From assembly GCA_002162075.1 (NCBI GenBank), contig CP021423.1:1426001-1490000 (forward strand): a stretch of 64,000 nt of DNA, read 5' to 3'. Shown one piece after another: positions 27,531-35,554 of this stretch (positions within the stretch are counted from its first letter, which is position 1; the number at the start of each line of letters is the position of its first letter). This DNA comes from Armatimonadetes bacterium Uphvl-Ar1. GTDB taxonomy: Bacteria; Armatimonadota; Fimbriimonadia; Fimbriimonadales; Fimbriimonadaceae. A program made the translations under genes and the position numbers. Below the pieces are notes generated by a model that did no database searches, was not told the DNA's origin, and saw only the letters and a list, made by a program, of their open reading frames with translations.

Positions 27531-28130
27531 ATGCCCACAACCCTCGTCATCGCCACCCATAACCCCAAAAAAGCTGGCGAAATGGTCACCATTCTCAATT
27601 CCCAATTTCCTGATCTCACCATCAAAACGCTTGCCGACTACCCTGACGCCCCAGAACCAGAAGAAACAGGCACCACTTACGCCGAAAACGCCGCCATAAA
27701 AGCCGAATCCGCCGCCCAAGCCACCGGGGAATGGTGCCTCGCCGACGACGCTGGACTCGAAATTGACGCCCTCACAGGCGAACTCGGCATCTATTCCAAA
27801 CGATTCGCTGGCGAAGAAACCCCCTTCCCTGAAAAAATGGCGATCATTCTCGACCACCTTAAAAGCACCCCCGAACCCCAACGAGGAGCCCGGTTCAACT
27901 GCCACATCGCCCTCGCCCGACCCGGACTCCCGACCGAGCATTTCTCTGCAATCTGCCCTGGACGAATCGCACATTCCCCATCCGGCAACGGCGGGTTCGG
28001 CTACGATCCCATTTTCTGGCTCCCCGAAATGAACTGCACCATGGCCGATCTCACCGCCGAACAAAAACACGCCATCTCCCACCGTGGCCAAGTTCTCCGT
28101 GCCTTTGCCGACTGGCTCAAAAACCAATAA
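27531..28130 (+). CDS. rdgB: RdgB/HAM1 non-canonical purine NTP pyrophosphatase
   Basis: Hydrolyses ITP, dITP and XTP to monophosphates, cleaning the nucleotide pool. 199 residues from ATG 27531; the track of conserved blocks is VIATHNPKKAGEM, EETGTTYAENAAIKAESAA, CLADDAGLEIDAL, GNGGFGYDPIFW and ISHRGQVLRAF. CATAAT six bases upstream supports this start. The next gene begins directly after its stop codon. Confidence 0.95.
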   Translation: MPTTLVIATHNPKKAGEMVTILNSQFPDLTIKTLADYPDAPEPEETGTTYAENAAIKAESAAQATGEWCLADDAGLEIDALTGELGIYSKRFAGEETPFPEKMAIILDHLKSTPEPQRGARFNCHIALARPGLPTEHFSAICPGRIAHSPSGNGGFGYDPIFWLPEMNCTMADLTAEQKHAISHRGQVLRAFADWLKNQ

Positions 28131-28412
28131 ATGCACTACCTCGCACGCTCCGGCGAGTCCATCGCCCTCACACCACAACCGGGAGAAACCGTCCTCGACG
28201 TCCTCCTCCGCCACAAAATCCCCATCGGCTACTCATGCCGCAAAGGCGAATGTCTGTCGTGCATCATTCAATGCCTCGAAGGCTCCCCAACCCCAAATTC
28301 CCAAGAAGGACTAACCTTCCGAATGAAATCTCAGAACCATTTCAAAGCCTGCATCTGCCCCGCTCATCAAGTCCAACTCATCGCCCCATCCGGAACCAAA
28401 CAATCACCATGA
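28131..28412 (+). CDS. 2Fe-2S ferredoxin-like protein
   Basis: 93 residues, with the plant-type pattern SCRKGECLSC ... ACICPAH: C-X4-C-X2-C and a fourth Cys about 30 residues on. Small electron carrier of unknown partner. It begins at the base after the rdgB stop codon and shares ATGA (28409-28412) with the HD-domain gene, so the three are one operon. Confidence 0.82.
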   Translation: MHYLARSGESIALTPQPGETVLDVLLRHKIPIGYSCRKGECLSCIIQCLEGSPTPNSQEGLTFRMKSQNHFKACICPAHQVQLIAPSGTKQSP

Positions 28413-28987
28413 TTAACCAACAAATTTCCTTTCTCACCGCCGCCGATGCGCTCAAAACCGTTGAACGTCAAACCTCCCCCGTCGGCCTATCCCGCAAAGA
28501 AAACTCCGCCGAACACTCCTGGCAAGTCATCCTCGCCGCCACAATCCTCGCCCCTCACTCCGCTGAACCAATTGACCTGCTACGAGTGATCAAAATGCTC
28601 GCCATCCATGATCTCCCCGAGATCGAATGCGGCGATGTCTTCCACTACGCCAAAGACCAAGACCCCGACCTCCCCGCCCGAGAACTCGCCGCCACAAAGC
28701 GTATCCTCAGCCACCTTCCGATCGATCAAGCCCAGGAATTCCTTGCTCTGTGGCAAGAATTCGAAGCCCGCGAAACCCCCGAAGCTAAATTCGCCCACAG
28801 CGTGGATCGCCTCATGGCGTTCATCATGAACCAGAACAACCAAGGAGGAACCTGGGTCGAACACAACCTCACCGCCGCCCAAGTCCTCGACAAAAATTCC
28901 CACGTCGCTGAAGGCTCACCCGCAATCTTCGAACTCATCCAACAAATCGTCGCCAACGCCGCCCACCAAGGTTGGCTATCGAAATAG
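28409..28987 (+). CDS. HD-domain hydrolase (5'-deoxynucleotidase YfbR/HDDC2-like)
   Basis: 192 residues from ATG 28409. HD metal-binding motifs: SAEHSWQVIL (His), AIHDLPEIECGD (His-Asp) and AHSVDRLMAF (Asp). Relatives such as YfbR and HDDC2 remove phosphate from deoxynucleoside monophosphates. Placement behind rdgB fits a role in nucleotide clean-up. The longer frame from 28235 overlaps the ferredoxin gene. Confidence 0.85.
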   Translation: MINQQISFLTAADALKTVERQTSPVGLSRKENSAEHSWQVILAATILAPHSAEPIDLLRVIKMLAIHDLPEIECGDVFHYAKDQDPDLPARELAATKRILSHLPIDQAQEFLALWQEFEARETPEAKFAHSVDRLMAFIMNQNNQGGTWVEHNLTAAQVLDKNSHVAEGSPAIFELIQQIVANAAHQGWLSK

Positions 28988-29139
28988 TCGATTCCTTCAC
29001 CTGCTACCACGAAGGAGCCCCCCTCCCCCTCCGGGGGAGGACTTAGGAGGGGGCCCATATCTCGCTAAATGAAAGTGACAATACATACCTGAAACTTTGC
29101 TCTTTACAAAAAGCAAAATCTCTCCCGAAAGCTCAGCAA
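28988..29139. repeat. Intergenic stretch with one palindromic G/C repeat
   Basis: Contains CCCCCCTCCCCCT...GGGGGAGG...AGGAGGGGG at about 29017-29055, a member of the family at 27.47 kb. No gene seen in the rest. Confidence 0.6.
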
Positions 29140-29700
29140 TTATTCTTCCCCAAACAAAGCCAACCCCATCGACTCTTCAATCTCAATCGTGAAGGCTTCT
29201 TCGCGCCACCCAACCGGCAATCCATCCACCAATTCCGCACCCGGCAAAACCGCCCCCAAATCCACCGCAAACTGAACCGCCGCCTGGTGATAAATCCGCC
29301 GAAACCATCGTTGCCCTGGCTCAAGCTCCCACTCCGGCGGATACTCCGGATTCAAAAAATAGACTGGCTCAAACCCTTCCCAACCCGCCGCCGAATACCG
29401 CTCGACCCAAACCGCCGCCAAAATTGCCCCCTTAAACTCGTGCACGATCCGCGAAAACGGCGACATCAACCACCGAACACACCAAGCTGTTTCTTCCGCA
29501 TCCTCGCAATGGGTATGCCACCGCTCACAGCTGACCATCACATCCTCTCCTTCATCAAAAACCCGCACTTCCAATCCCCCAGGAACCGAAACTGCCATCG
29601 AACTGCTCCGACGCACACACTCCACGCCCCCCGCCCCCGTCGCTGCCAGCAACCCTTCGACCGCCCCAAAACTCTCTTCAGCAAACTCCGATATCGCCAC
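29140..29700 (-). CDS. Hypothetical protein
   Basis: 186 residues from GTG 29700; CATAAT lies seven bases upstream, a leaderless-type start. Soluble, Trp-rich (SCERWHTHCEDAEETAWCVRWLMSPFSRIVHEF, split motif), with Cys pairs at CERWHTHC. No domain recognised and no operon partner. Real coding is supported by codon use and the promoter. Confidence 0.6.
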   Translation of the reverse strand: MAISEFAEESFGAVEGLLAATGAGGVECVRRSSSMAVSVPGGLEVRVFDEGEDVMVSCERWHTHCEDAEETAWCVRWLMSPFSRIVHEFKGAILAAVWVERYSAAGWEGFEPVYFLNPEYPPEWELEPGQRWFRRIYHQAAVQFAVDLGAVLPGAELVDGLPVGWREEAFTIEIEESMGLALFGEE

Positions 29701-29894
29701 TCACTTGATTATGCTCCCCCCCTCTCCGTTTCATTGGAGAGGGGACTAAGGGGTGAAGTTGAGATGAGAGACGCACGGAGGAGCTACATAGACCCAGGAT
29801 CAAGTCCAACGAAAAGACACTCCCTCTAACCCTCCCAAATGCCTGCCCCCGCGAAAGCGGGGGATATGGGGAGGAACAATTGCCTCCCCGAAAA
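29701..29894. repeat. Repeat block beside hppD
   Basis: Holds one CCCCCCTCTCC...GGAGAGGGG member (29714-29754) and a composite with GCCTGCCCCCGCGAAAGCGGGGG (from 29840) between CCCTCCC and GGGGAGG. No gene seen. Confidence 0.6.
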
Positions 29895-29955
29895 TCACAA
29901 TGTCCCGCGCAACGCCTGATCCCGCTCTAACGACTCGAACAACGCCTAAAATTCT
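29895..29955 (-). pseudogene. Remnant 3' end of a second hppD-like gene
   Basis: On the minus strand this encodes ALFESLERDQALRGTL-stop, against ALFESIEREQALRGTL-stop at the end of the live hppD. 41 of 49 aligned bases match; four changes are synonymous and two are Ile/Leu and Glu/Asp. The reading frame hits TAG just upstream (AAG to TAG) and then runs into a palindromic repeat at about 29952-29990. It is the tail of a diverged paralogue. Confidence 0.75.
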
Positions 29956-29990
29956 CCCTCCCCTTTGGGGAGGGGTAAGGGGAGGGGCCA
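29952..29990. repeat. Palindromic G/C repeat at the junction between hppD and the remnant tail
   Basis: TCTCCCTCCCCTTTGGGGAGG followed by GGTAAGGGGAGGGG, same family as the other palindromes; it separates the remnant 3' end from the live hppD stop codon by a few bases. Confidence 0.65.
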
Positions 29991-29996
29991 ATCAGT

Positions 29997-31082
29997 TTAC
30001 AAAGTCCCGCGAAGAGCCTGTTCACGCTCGATCGACTCGAACAACGCCTTAAAGTTGCCCTTGCCAAAGCTTTGCGCTCCCTTCCGGTGAATAATCTCAT
30101 AGAACAAAGTCGGGCGATCCGTGATCGGCTTCGTAAAGATCTGGAGCAAATACCCCTCGTCATCTCGGTCAACCAAAATCCCAAGATCAGCGAGAACCTC
30201 AATGTCCTCGTCAATCTGACCAACTCGCGCCTCAAGCTCATCGTAATAAGTCCGCGGAACACTCAAGAACGGAACCCCGCGCGCACGCAACCGACTCACC
30301 GTGTGAACAATGTCGTCCGTGAGCATCGCCACGTGCTGAACTCCCGGCCCCCCAAAGAATTCCAAATACTCGTCTATCTGGCTTTTCTTCTTGCCCGGTG
30401 CCGGTTCATTGATCGGAAACTTCACTCGACCATTCCCACTCGCCATCACCTTACTCATGAGCGAGGTGTATTCAGTGGAAATATCCTGATCATCAAAGCT
30501 AATCAAGTTTTTGAAGCCGAGCACATCCTCGTACCACTTCACCCACTCGTTCATCTTCCCAAGCTCAACGTTTCCCACGCAATGGTCAACTTCCAAAAGC
30601 CCGATCGAATCGCCCGGCTCGTTTTTCTCAATGAACCCCGGCAAAAAGTGACCCGTGTATTTGTCCCGGTTAATCAAGCTGTGCAGGACGTTCCCATAAG
30701 TCTTGATCGCCGCGTGGCGAACCTTGCCGTGGTCGTCCTCCATCCAATAAGGCTCAAGCTCCGCCGAAGCCCCCCGCTTCACGGCCTCATTAAACGCCCA
30801 ATCCACGTCATCCACTTCAAACGCAATATCTCGAACAAAATCCCCGTGCCGAGCGATTAAGTCCGACATCGGCAAACCGGGCCGGAGTGGAGCCGTGAAA
30901 ACAAGCCGAATGTTGTTCTGCTCCAAAACGTAATCCACCAAATCTCGAGAGTTCGTCTCCAAACCCCGGTACCCCGTGATCGAAAATCCAAACGTGTGCT
31001 GATAGAAAAATGCCGACTGCCGCGCATTGTTCACATAGTGCCGCACGTGGTCAACTCGTCGAATTGGAAAAGTGTCCGCCAT
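29997..31082 (-). CDS. hppD: 4-hydroxyphenylpyruvate dioxygenase
   Basis: Converts 4-hydroxyphenylpyruvate to homogentisate in tyrosine breakdown; iron(II)-dependent. 361 residues from ATG 31082, which has GGAGGGAAGGAAC upstream. Two vicinal-oxygen-chelate halves; iron ligands lie in VDHCVGNVE, GVQHVAMLTDD and LFYEIIHRKGAQSFG, and the C-terminal gating helix (FGKGNFKALFESIEREQ) is intact. No homogentisate dioxygenase or other pathway gene is adjacent. An upstream TTG-like extension to 31148 is rejected. Confidence 0.96.
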   Translation of the reverse strand: MADTFPIRRVDHVRHYVNNARQSAFFYQHTFGFSITGYRGLETNSRDLVDYVLEQNNIRLVFTAPLRPGLPMSDLIARHGDFVRDIAFEVDDVDWAFNEAVKRGASAELEPYWMEDDHGKVRHAAIKTYGNVLHSLINRDKYTGHFLPGFIEKNEPGDSIGLLEVDHCVGNVELGKMNEWVKWYEDVLGFKNLISFDDQDISTEYTSLMSKVMASGNGRVKFPINEPAPGKKKSQIDEYLEFFGGPGVQHVAMLTDDIVHTVSRLRARGVPFLSVPRTYYDELEARVGQIDEDIEVLADLGILVDRDDEGYLLQIFTKPITDRPTLFYEIIHRKGAQSFGKGNFKALFESIEREQALRGTL

Positions 31083-31214
31083 TGGTTTGTTCCTTCCCTC
31101 CATTATACGGGCGTAACCAAGCAAATGAACCGCAACAATCGGCCCCAAGTCCCCGATTTTCCTCCAGTCTTGACCCCAACCCCCGAAAATCTTCCATAAT
31201 ATCCCCGCTAAAGG

Positions 31215-31289
31215 GCCACTTTAGCTCAGCGGTAGAGCAGCTGTTTCGTAAACAGCAGGTCAGAGGTTCGATTCCACTAAGTGGCTCCA
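31215..31289 (+). tRNA. tRNA-Thr (anticodon CGT)
   Basis: A complete cloverleaf: acceptor GCCACTT/AAGTGGC, D arm GCTC-AGCGGTA-GAGC, anticodon arm GCTGT-TTCGTAA-ACAGC with CGT at positions 34-36, five-base variable loop, T arm AGAGG-TTCGATT-CCACT, encoded CCA. It reads ACG. The T stem has one A-A mismatch (third pair). No other tRNA lies in the window. Confidence 0.93.
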
Positions 31290-31430
31290 ATTATCTACAT
31301 ATCCAAACCCAACCTTCAGTAAATATACTGGACTTAGCCAGGACTTCACCATTGCTTAACGCAATTTGACCATACTATCTCCAACCGAAGCTGTGTCATC
31401 GCTGGATGACAACTCGGGGAGGAGCAATAA

Positions 31431-32066
31431 ATGAACAAAATAGTCACCACATCGCTTTTGGCGTGCGGCCTCATCGCGAGCGCCCAAGCTGTCAACCTCA
31501 CCATCAATGGAATGGCCCCAGGCCTCCATGAAGTCGTCACGATCAACTACAACGGCCAAAACCGAAACGTTTACGCCGGTGCGCAAAGCGTGTCCGTCGA
31601 TGGAGCATCCCCAATCAATCTCTACTGCATTGATCTTGATCACGGCAACCAAGCCGGATACAACTACAACGCCAACATCATTGGTGTTGGTTCAGTTTCA
31701 AGCGGAACATTGATCGCAAACCTGTTCTCTCACGAGTGGTCTGGGCTGAACAACTCTATCGAAGCTGCTGCGTTCCAACTTGCTTTGTGGGACATCGTTA
31801 CCGATGGTGCTGATGGGCTAGCCGTCGGCAACTTTAAAGCCACCGGAACCTCTTCGGCAATCGCAACTCAAACTGCGCACTATCTCGCCCAATCAGCGAC
31901 TGCCGGGCCAGAAGCACTCTTCCTTCAAGTGTACGAGGCAACAAACCACGGTCCAAATGGAAACATGTATCAAGACTTGATTGGAGCGGAAGCCGTTCCT
32001 GAGCCAATCAGCCTCTTTGCCGTCGGCGCACTCGCGGCTGCCGCCATCCGTCGAAAGCAAAAGTAA
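31431..32066 (+). CDS. PEP-CTERM sorting-domain protein
   Basis: 211 residues; signal peptide MNKIVTTSLLACGLIASAQA, a beta-rich Asn/Gly body of the 'thioester or choice-of-anchor' kind (YNGQNRNVYAGAQS, INLYCIDLDHGNQ, EAAAFQLALWDI), and C-terminal AVPEPISLFAVGALAAAAIRRKQK-type sorting tail (Val-Pro-Glu-Pro, helix, basic end). Strong ribosome site GGGGAGGAG. Second clear exosortase substrate in the window. The terminator hairpin at 32079 follows. Confidence 0.87.
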   Translation: MNKIVTTSLLACGLIASAQAVNLTINGMAPGLHEVVTINYNGQNRNVYAGAQSVSVDGASPINLYCIDLDHGNQAGYNYNANIIGVGSVSSGTLIANLFSHEWSGLNNSIEAAAFQLALWDIVTDGADGLAVGNFKATGTSSAIATQTAHYLAQSATAGPEALFLQVYEATNHGPNGNMYQDLIGAEAVPEPISLFAVGALAAAAIRRKQK

Positions 32067-32078
32067 ATAAAATCACCC

Positions 32079-32117
32079 ATCAGTCGAGCAGGTTGAATTC
32101 AATCTGCTCGACTGATG
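32079..32117 (+). terminator. Long perfect hairpin after the PEP-CTERM gene
   Basis: CATCAGTCGAGCAG (32079-32092) pairs with CTGCTCGACTGATG (32104-32117), 14 bp perfect, with GTTGAATTCAAT able to fold further in the loop. U tract weak (TGTTGGG), so possibly a 3' stabilising hairpin. Confidence 0.65.
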
Positions 32118-32270
32118 TGTTGGGAAACGAATATTCCTAGAATTCCACTTCTGAATAGCCGTAAAGTCGCAAATTCGCATACATCAAATCATAAAATTGT
32201 CTACAATGTCCGAACCCAAAATCCAATCTTTCACTCACAGCCAAGAGTATCGGCTCCAAAAGCGTTGAGC

Positions 32271-32488
32271 CTAACGGCCAGTCTCTAAATCAACCAACTT
32301 GCCCAATTCAACCACAAACAGCTCTTCAAGCCGAGCCCCCACTTCCCCAATTCCGCCCAGAACCCATGGGCATCCGGATGGTGTATCTTCAACTCTGTTT
32401 CATCCGGCAACAGCGAAACCAAAAGCATCGGCAAAACCTCCTCCCCACTCGAAACCCGGATCGATACCAGATTCTTACTTAAATGTCC
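32271..32488 (-). pseudogene. Remnant 3' end of an unidentified gene
   Basis: The minus strand encodes a ~70-residue coding-like stretch (NLVSIRVSSGEEVLPMLLVS...LKIHHPDAHGFWAELGKWG) that shifts frame at a GGGGG run (plus-strand 32336-32340). With one extra base it continues ARLEELFVVELGKLVDLETGR-stop, ending at 32271. There is no start codon and a stop lies immediately upstream. Family not recognised. Best read as a truncated 3' piece of a lost gene. Confidence 0.45.
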
Positions 32489-32682
32489 TCAAATCTCAAC
32501 TCATCAATGCATCAAACCGAGTTTTCACTAGCCAAAATGACAAAGCGAACGGCAAAATTCACTTCCTACTTTCCATGAGCGGGAGGATAGTTCACTAATT
32601 TCGAGTCATCAGGTATATCTCACACCGCACTTTACAAATCCAACTCACTTTAGAAAATTCGGTTGACAATCTTTAGGGACGA

Positions 32683-32829
32683 TCACAGGGAACCGACAAG
32701 TGCGAGTGCAAAAATCAATGCAAAAACTCCTAATACAAACGTTGCCAACTTGAAAATGTCCAAAGAACCCTCTTGCGGAGCTTTCCAGTCCGGGTCTCCG
32801 TCAAATTCGTCCTCAAATGGTTGCCACAT
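32683..32829 (-). CDS. Candidate single-span membrane microprotein (48 residues)
   Basis: ATG 32829 to TGA 32683. An acidic N-terminus (MWQPFEDEFDGDPDWKAPQ) is followed by one hydrophobic helix (LATFVLGVFALIFALALVG). The Asp/Trp-rich head plus membrane anchor is a plausible real small protein, and it is too short for most gene callers. Upstream is a CTGGCA...TGCCAG inverted repeat. No homologue recognised; could be chance. Confidence 0.4.
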   Translation of the reverse strand: MWQPFEDEFDGDPDWKAPQEGSLDIFKLATFVLGVFALIFALALVGSL

Positions 32830-33194
32830 GCATACAGTCTGGCACAAGCTCTAGCTGATGAATGCCAGAATTTCTACTATTTTGTAAAGGTCAAAAGAAG
32901 GACGAACAATATTAACCCACATACCGAAATCGTGAGATATCTACAATCAGATTCGTCAAACTTGCCCCACATGTTCACCTTCTTAGAATACCAATCCTGT
33001 GAATATATCCCCACTAGCCTAGCAAGTTTACCGATTCTTCAAGTGGCCGAGACCAAAAAGAATGCCTCTCCCCAGTCGAGTTCGGGAGCATTTTTCCGAT
33101 TTTGTCGATTGGATTTCCGAACCAGTCGAGCAAACCAACCGGTGTAATAAAGCGCATCAGAAACCGTGTGGTAAACTGAACCAAATTGAAGCCA
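32830..33194. other. A/T-rich stretch with nothing supported
   Basis: Between the candidate microprotein and the O-antigen ligase gene I see no start with a ribosome site or -10 spacing and no domain in any frame. Confidence 0.5.
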
Positions 33195-34481
33195 ATGGAC
33201 ACGCCGAGCCCAAGAGTATCCAAATTTCAAGTGACTCCGTACATCAAAGGTGAGCTCAGCCGACCAAAGAATGTGAGTAAGGTGCTGACAATAGTGCTCT
33301 TCATACTCTTTATCGTCATGGAAGTGGCTAACTTCAGTGCGTTCTACACAGGGATCGCGAAACCAACACAAGTCGGTGCGATTTGGGCTCTCCTCGCATG
33401 TTTTGCTCTATACGCCGAAAACGCAGTGAACGCCCGGTCAAAGATTCATCCTTTTCAACTTGTCGGAGCATTGCTCTTCTTGATCGGGATTCCGGGACTC
33501 GTCCTGTCAAATCCGGGTTTACAACAGACTCTTTTCTACGTAGTCTACATTTTCGCCATGGCATTGCGGTTGGTACTTGTTTTCATAATTCTTCCTCGCA
33601 TTATGATGAGGAGTGAGAAGTCTCCGATACACCTTATCTTAAATTGGATGCTCTTTGCATCATTTATTGCATGTCTCGTTGTAATTTATGATTACACCAC
33701 ACTAGGTTTTAACATATTTAACAGCGCCCGTCCGGGGCCAGGTACAGGTGCAAAGTGGATCAACCCTAATCTCGCCGGATTCTACGCGACCTTTGCATTC
33801 TACACTGCGTTCCTAGCTGAACGAGCGAAACCGATACTCCGACTTTCTTCCATTTCCGTAGGGTTCTACCTGGCTATGGTCAGCCAAAGCCGCAATGCCC
33901 TTTTCGTTATTGCCTTTTCAACAATTATTTATGTCGCGCTCCTAATCCTCGAGAATCCAAAAAAATACTCCATGAGAATAGTTGGCTGGGGAACAACCGG
34001 CCTCGTGTTGTTGTTTACAATCTTTGTTGTCTTTAAAGATCTCCCCATGATCCAAGGTCTATCGCGTCGCTTCTCTAGTGAGGACTTCACTACAGGTCGG
34101 GACGACTATGCCGTCGTTGCTCTGGAAATTTGGCGAAGCTCTCCATTGTTCGGACAAGGATTTACAGGTATCCAGATCGACAACGCCTACATCACCTTCA
34201 TGCTCGAAACGGGCATTGTCGGCCTCATCATATACTTAGCCGTCTTCGGAGCCATTCTCTACAACGGCTGGAGGCACTTCCTCCAAGGAAACCAAACCGA
34301 AAAAATTCTTGGCAAAGCGATTATCGTTATGGGAATCGCAATTTTCATTAGAGGGTTTGCCGAAAACGTCAGCTTCATGATGATCACAGACCTCCAGTCA
34401 AACGCCTTCTGCATTCTCGCGGCGATTTCTTTCCTCATTCCAATAAGGCGAACCAACACAATCCTTCCCTCGTCCACCTGA
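33195..34481 (+). CDS. O-antigen ligase/polymerase-like membrane protein
   Basis: 428 residues from ATG 33195, with about ten to eleven membrane segments. The conserved cytoplasmic/periplasmic blocks of the Wzy_C/WaaL family are present: NPNLAGFYATFAFYTAF (central) and GRDDYAVVALEIWRSSPLFGQGF ... DNAYITFMLETGIVGLI near the C-terminus, in the periplasmic loop that carries the catalytic residues in WaaL. Likely joins or polymerises surface polysaccharide. Base composition is more A/T-rich than its neighbours, and no other polysaccharide gene is adjacent, so recent transfer is possible. Confidence 0.8.
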   Translation: MDTPSPRVSKFQVTPYIKGELSRPKNVSKVLTIVLFILFIVMEVANFSAFYTGIAKPTQVGAIWALLACFALYAENAVNARSKIHPFQLVGALLFLIGIPGLVLSNPGLQQTLFYVVYIFAMALRLVLVFIILPRIMMRSEKSPIHLILNWMLFASFIACLVVIYDYTTLGFNIFNSARPGPGTGAKWINPNLAGFYATFAFYTAFLAERAKPILRLSSISVGFYLAMVSQSRNALFVIAFSTIIYVALLILENPKKYSMRIVGWGTTGLVLLFTIFVVFKDLPMIQGLSRRFSSEDFTTGRDDYAVVALEIWRSSPLFGQGFTGIQIDNAYITFMLETGIVGLIIYLAVFGAILYNGWRHFLQGNQTEKILGKAIIVMGIAIFIRGFAENVSFMMITDLQSNAFCILAAISFLIPIRRTNTILPSST

Positions 34482-34616
34482 TCGTCGCCGAAGGCACTGC
34501 TGGACAATTCGATCCCGTTAAAGAGGCAAGGATCTTCCAAATCTGCGAATACAAATCACTCATTCTGAAAGGGATTCCAAAATCAACCAACATATGGCAT
34601 CCTCTCTTGCAAATCT

Positions 34617-35021
34617 ATGCCGAACGACCACCAAAAGCCAAAACCGAAGAAGGCGAAAATCAAAGACCCCAACGCGGAGCACTTTTTCCAACTCCTCGAC
34701 GCTCAGTCCCCAACGACCTCCCGCGCCATGTTCGGTGGCTACGGCTTCTATTCTGAAGGCGGACCGATGTATGCCCTTTACGCAATCGACCAAGTCTATT
34801 TCAAAGTTGACGACGCCAATCGCCCCCATTTTGAATCCGCCGGTCAAGGCCCTTTCATCTGGGACGGCGGCGAAAAACCTACGGCGATGTCCTACTTTTC
34901 CATTCCTTCTGAGGATTGGCAAAACCCCGACAAACTGATCGAATGGATCACCCTTGCTCAACAAGCCGCCGACCGAGCCGCCGCGAAAAACCCCAAAAAG
35001 AAACCCCGTAAAATTCCTTGA
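34617..35021 (+). CDS. TfoX N-terminal domain protein
   Basis: 134 residues. Lys/Pro-rich head, then the TfoX_N pattern SRAMFGGYGFYSEGGPMYALYAIDQVYFKVDD...F and W-rich C-terminus (MSYFSIPSEDWQNPDKLIEW). TfoX/Sxy proteins of this domain type regulate competence in Gram-negatives, but free-standing TfoX_N proteins are of unknown function. Start at ATG 34617. The 130-base gap upstream has no supported gene. Confidence 0.75.
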   Translation: MPNDHQKPKPKKAKIKDPNAEHFFQLLDAQSPTTSRAMFGGYGFYSEGGPMYALYAIDQVYFKVDDANRPHFESAGQGPFIWDGGEKPTAMSYFSIPSEDWQNPDKLIEWITLAQQAADRAAAKNPKKKPRKIP

Positions 35022-35074
35022 TCTAGTTCACTTTGAACATGATCGGTGCAACAATTGCCCCAACTAAACGAAAC

Positions 35075-35488
35075 ATGAAATTCGTTGCTCCCATCCTTGT
35101 CCTCAGCACACTCGCCCTCGTAGCGTGTGGCGGATCAACGAGCGGAGGAGCCTTCACTCCGCAAAACGCAGTCCTCATCATTGAGAAAACCGCAAGTCAA
35201 CCTGTAACCACAACAATGACTCGCGGTGGACTCGACTTCGCCAGCGAACCCAACCCATGTTCCAAAACCGCGAATACATGGTGCACTTTCTCGTCAACAA
35301 GTACCCAAGAAGAATTCAATTTTGAGCTCAGCCACGACAAAACCCCTTACCGAATCTATTTCCAAAACACCGATACGGTCTTCCAAGAAATCACCGTCAA
35401 AATCTACATTTCCGGACTACTCAGGCTCAATAAGAAAGTCAATGTCCCCTCTGGTGGAGTCGCCTTCCAAGGTGCTGGAATCAGCTAA
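35075..35488 (+). CDS. Small lipoprotein
   Basis: 137 residues from ATG 35075 (MKFVAPILVLSTLALVACGGSTSGG); lipobox LALVAC, lipid-modified Cys at 18. The mature part is Thr/Ser-rich with a Cys pair (NPCSKTANTWCTF). No domain recognised. The longer frame from 35033 would not begin with a signal. Ends before a strong terminator shared with sucC. Confidence 0.72.
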   Translation: MKFVAPILVLSTLALVACGGSTSGGAFTPQNAVLIIEKTASQPVTTTMTRGGLDFASEPNPCSKTANTWCTFSSTSTQEEFNFELSHDKTPYRIYFQNTDTVFQEITVKIYISGLLRLNKKVNVPSGGVAFQGAGIS

Positions 35489-35495
35489 ACCCCAA

Positions 35496-35539
35496 AAATA
35501 AAGTGACTCCTCAACCCAAATTGAGGAGTCACTTTATTT
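35496..35539. terminator. Bidirectional terminator
   Basis: A 19-bp perfect stem (35496-35514 with 35521-35539; core AAAGTGACTCCTCAA) ends in A/T-rich arms on both strands, so it can stop both the lipoprotein gene and sucC. Confidence 0.85.
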
Positions 35540-35554
35540 CAATCCATCAATCAA

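Noticed and set aside
32299-32598. 99-codon + strand frame in the 32 kb gap
   Set aside because: It is complementary to the minus-strand remnant, which explains its open frame, and it is Pro/Ser-rich like other shadows.
33014-33371. Two overlapping minus-strand frames before the O-antigen ligase gene
   Set aside because: They overlap the ligase start, have no promoter or ribosome site, and show no recognisable domain.
34450-34616. Coding-like stretch between the ligase and TfoX genes
   Set aside because: A + strand frame runs through this gap and into the TfoX gene, but without a start, stop logic or homology I can recognise; chance is sufficient.
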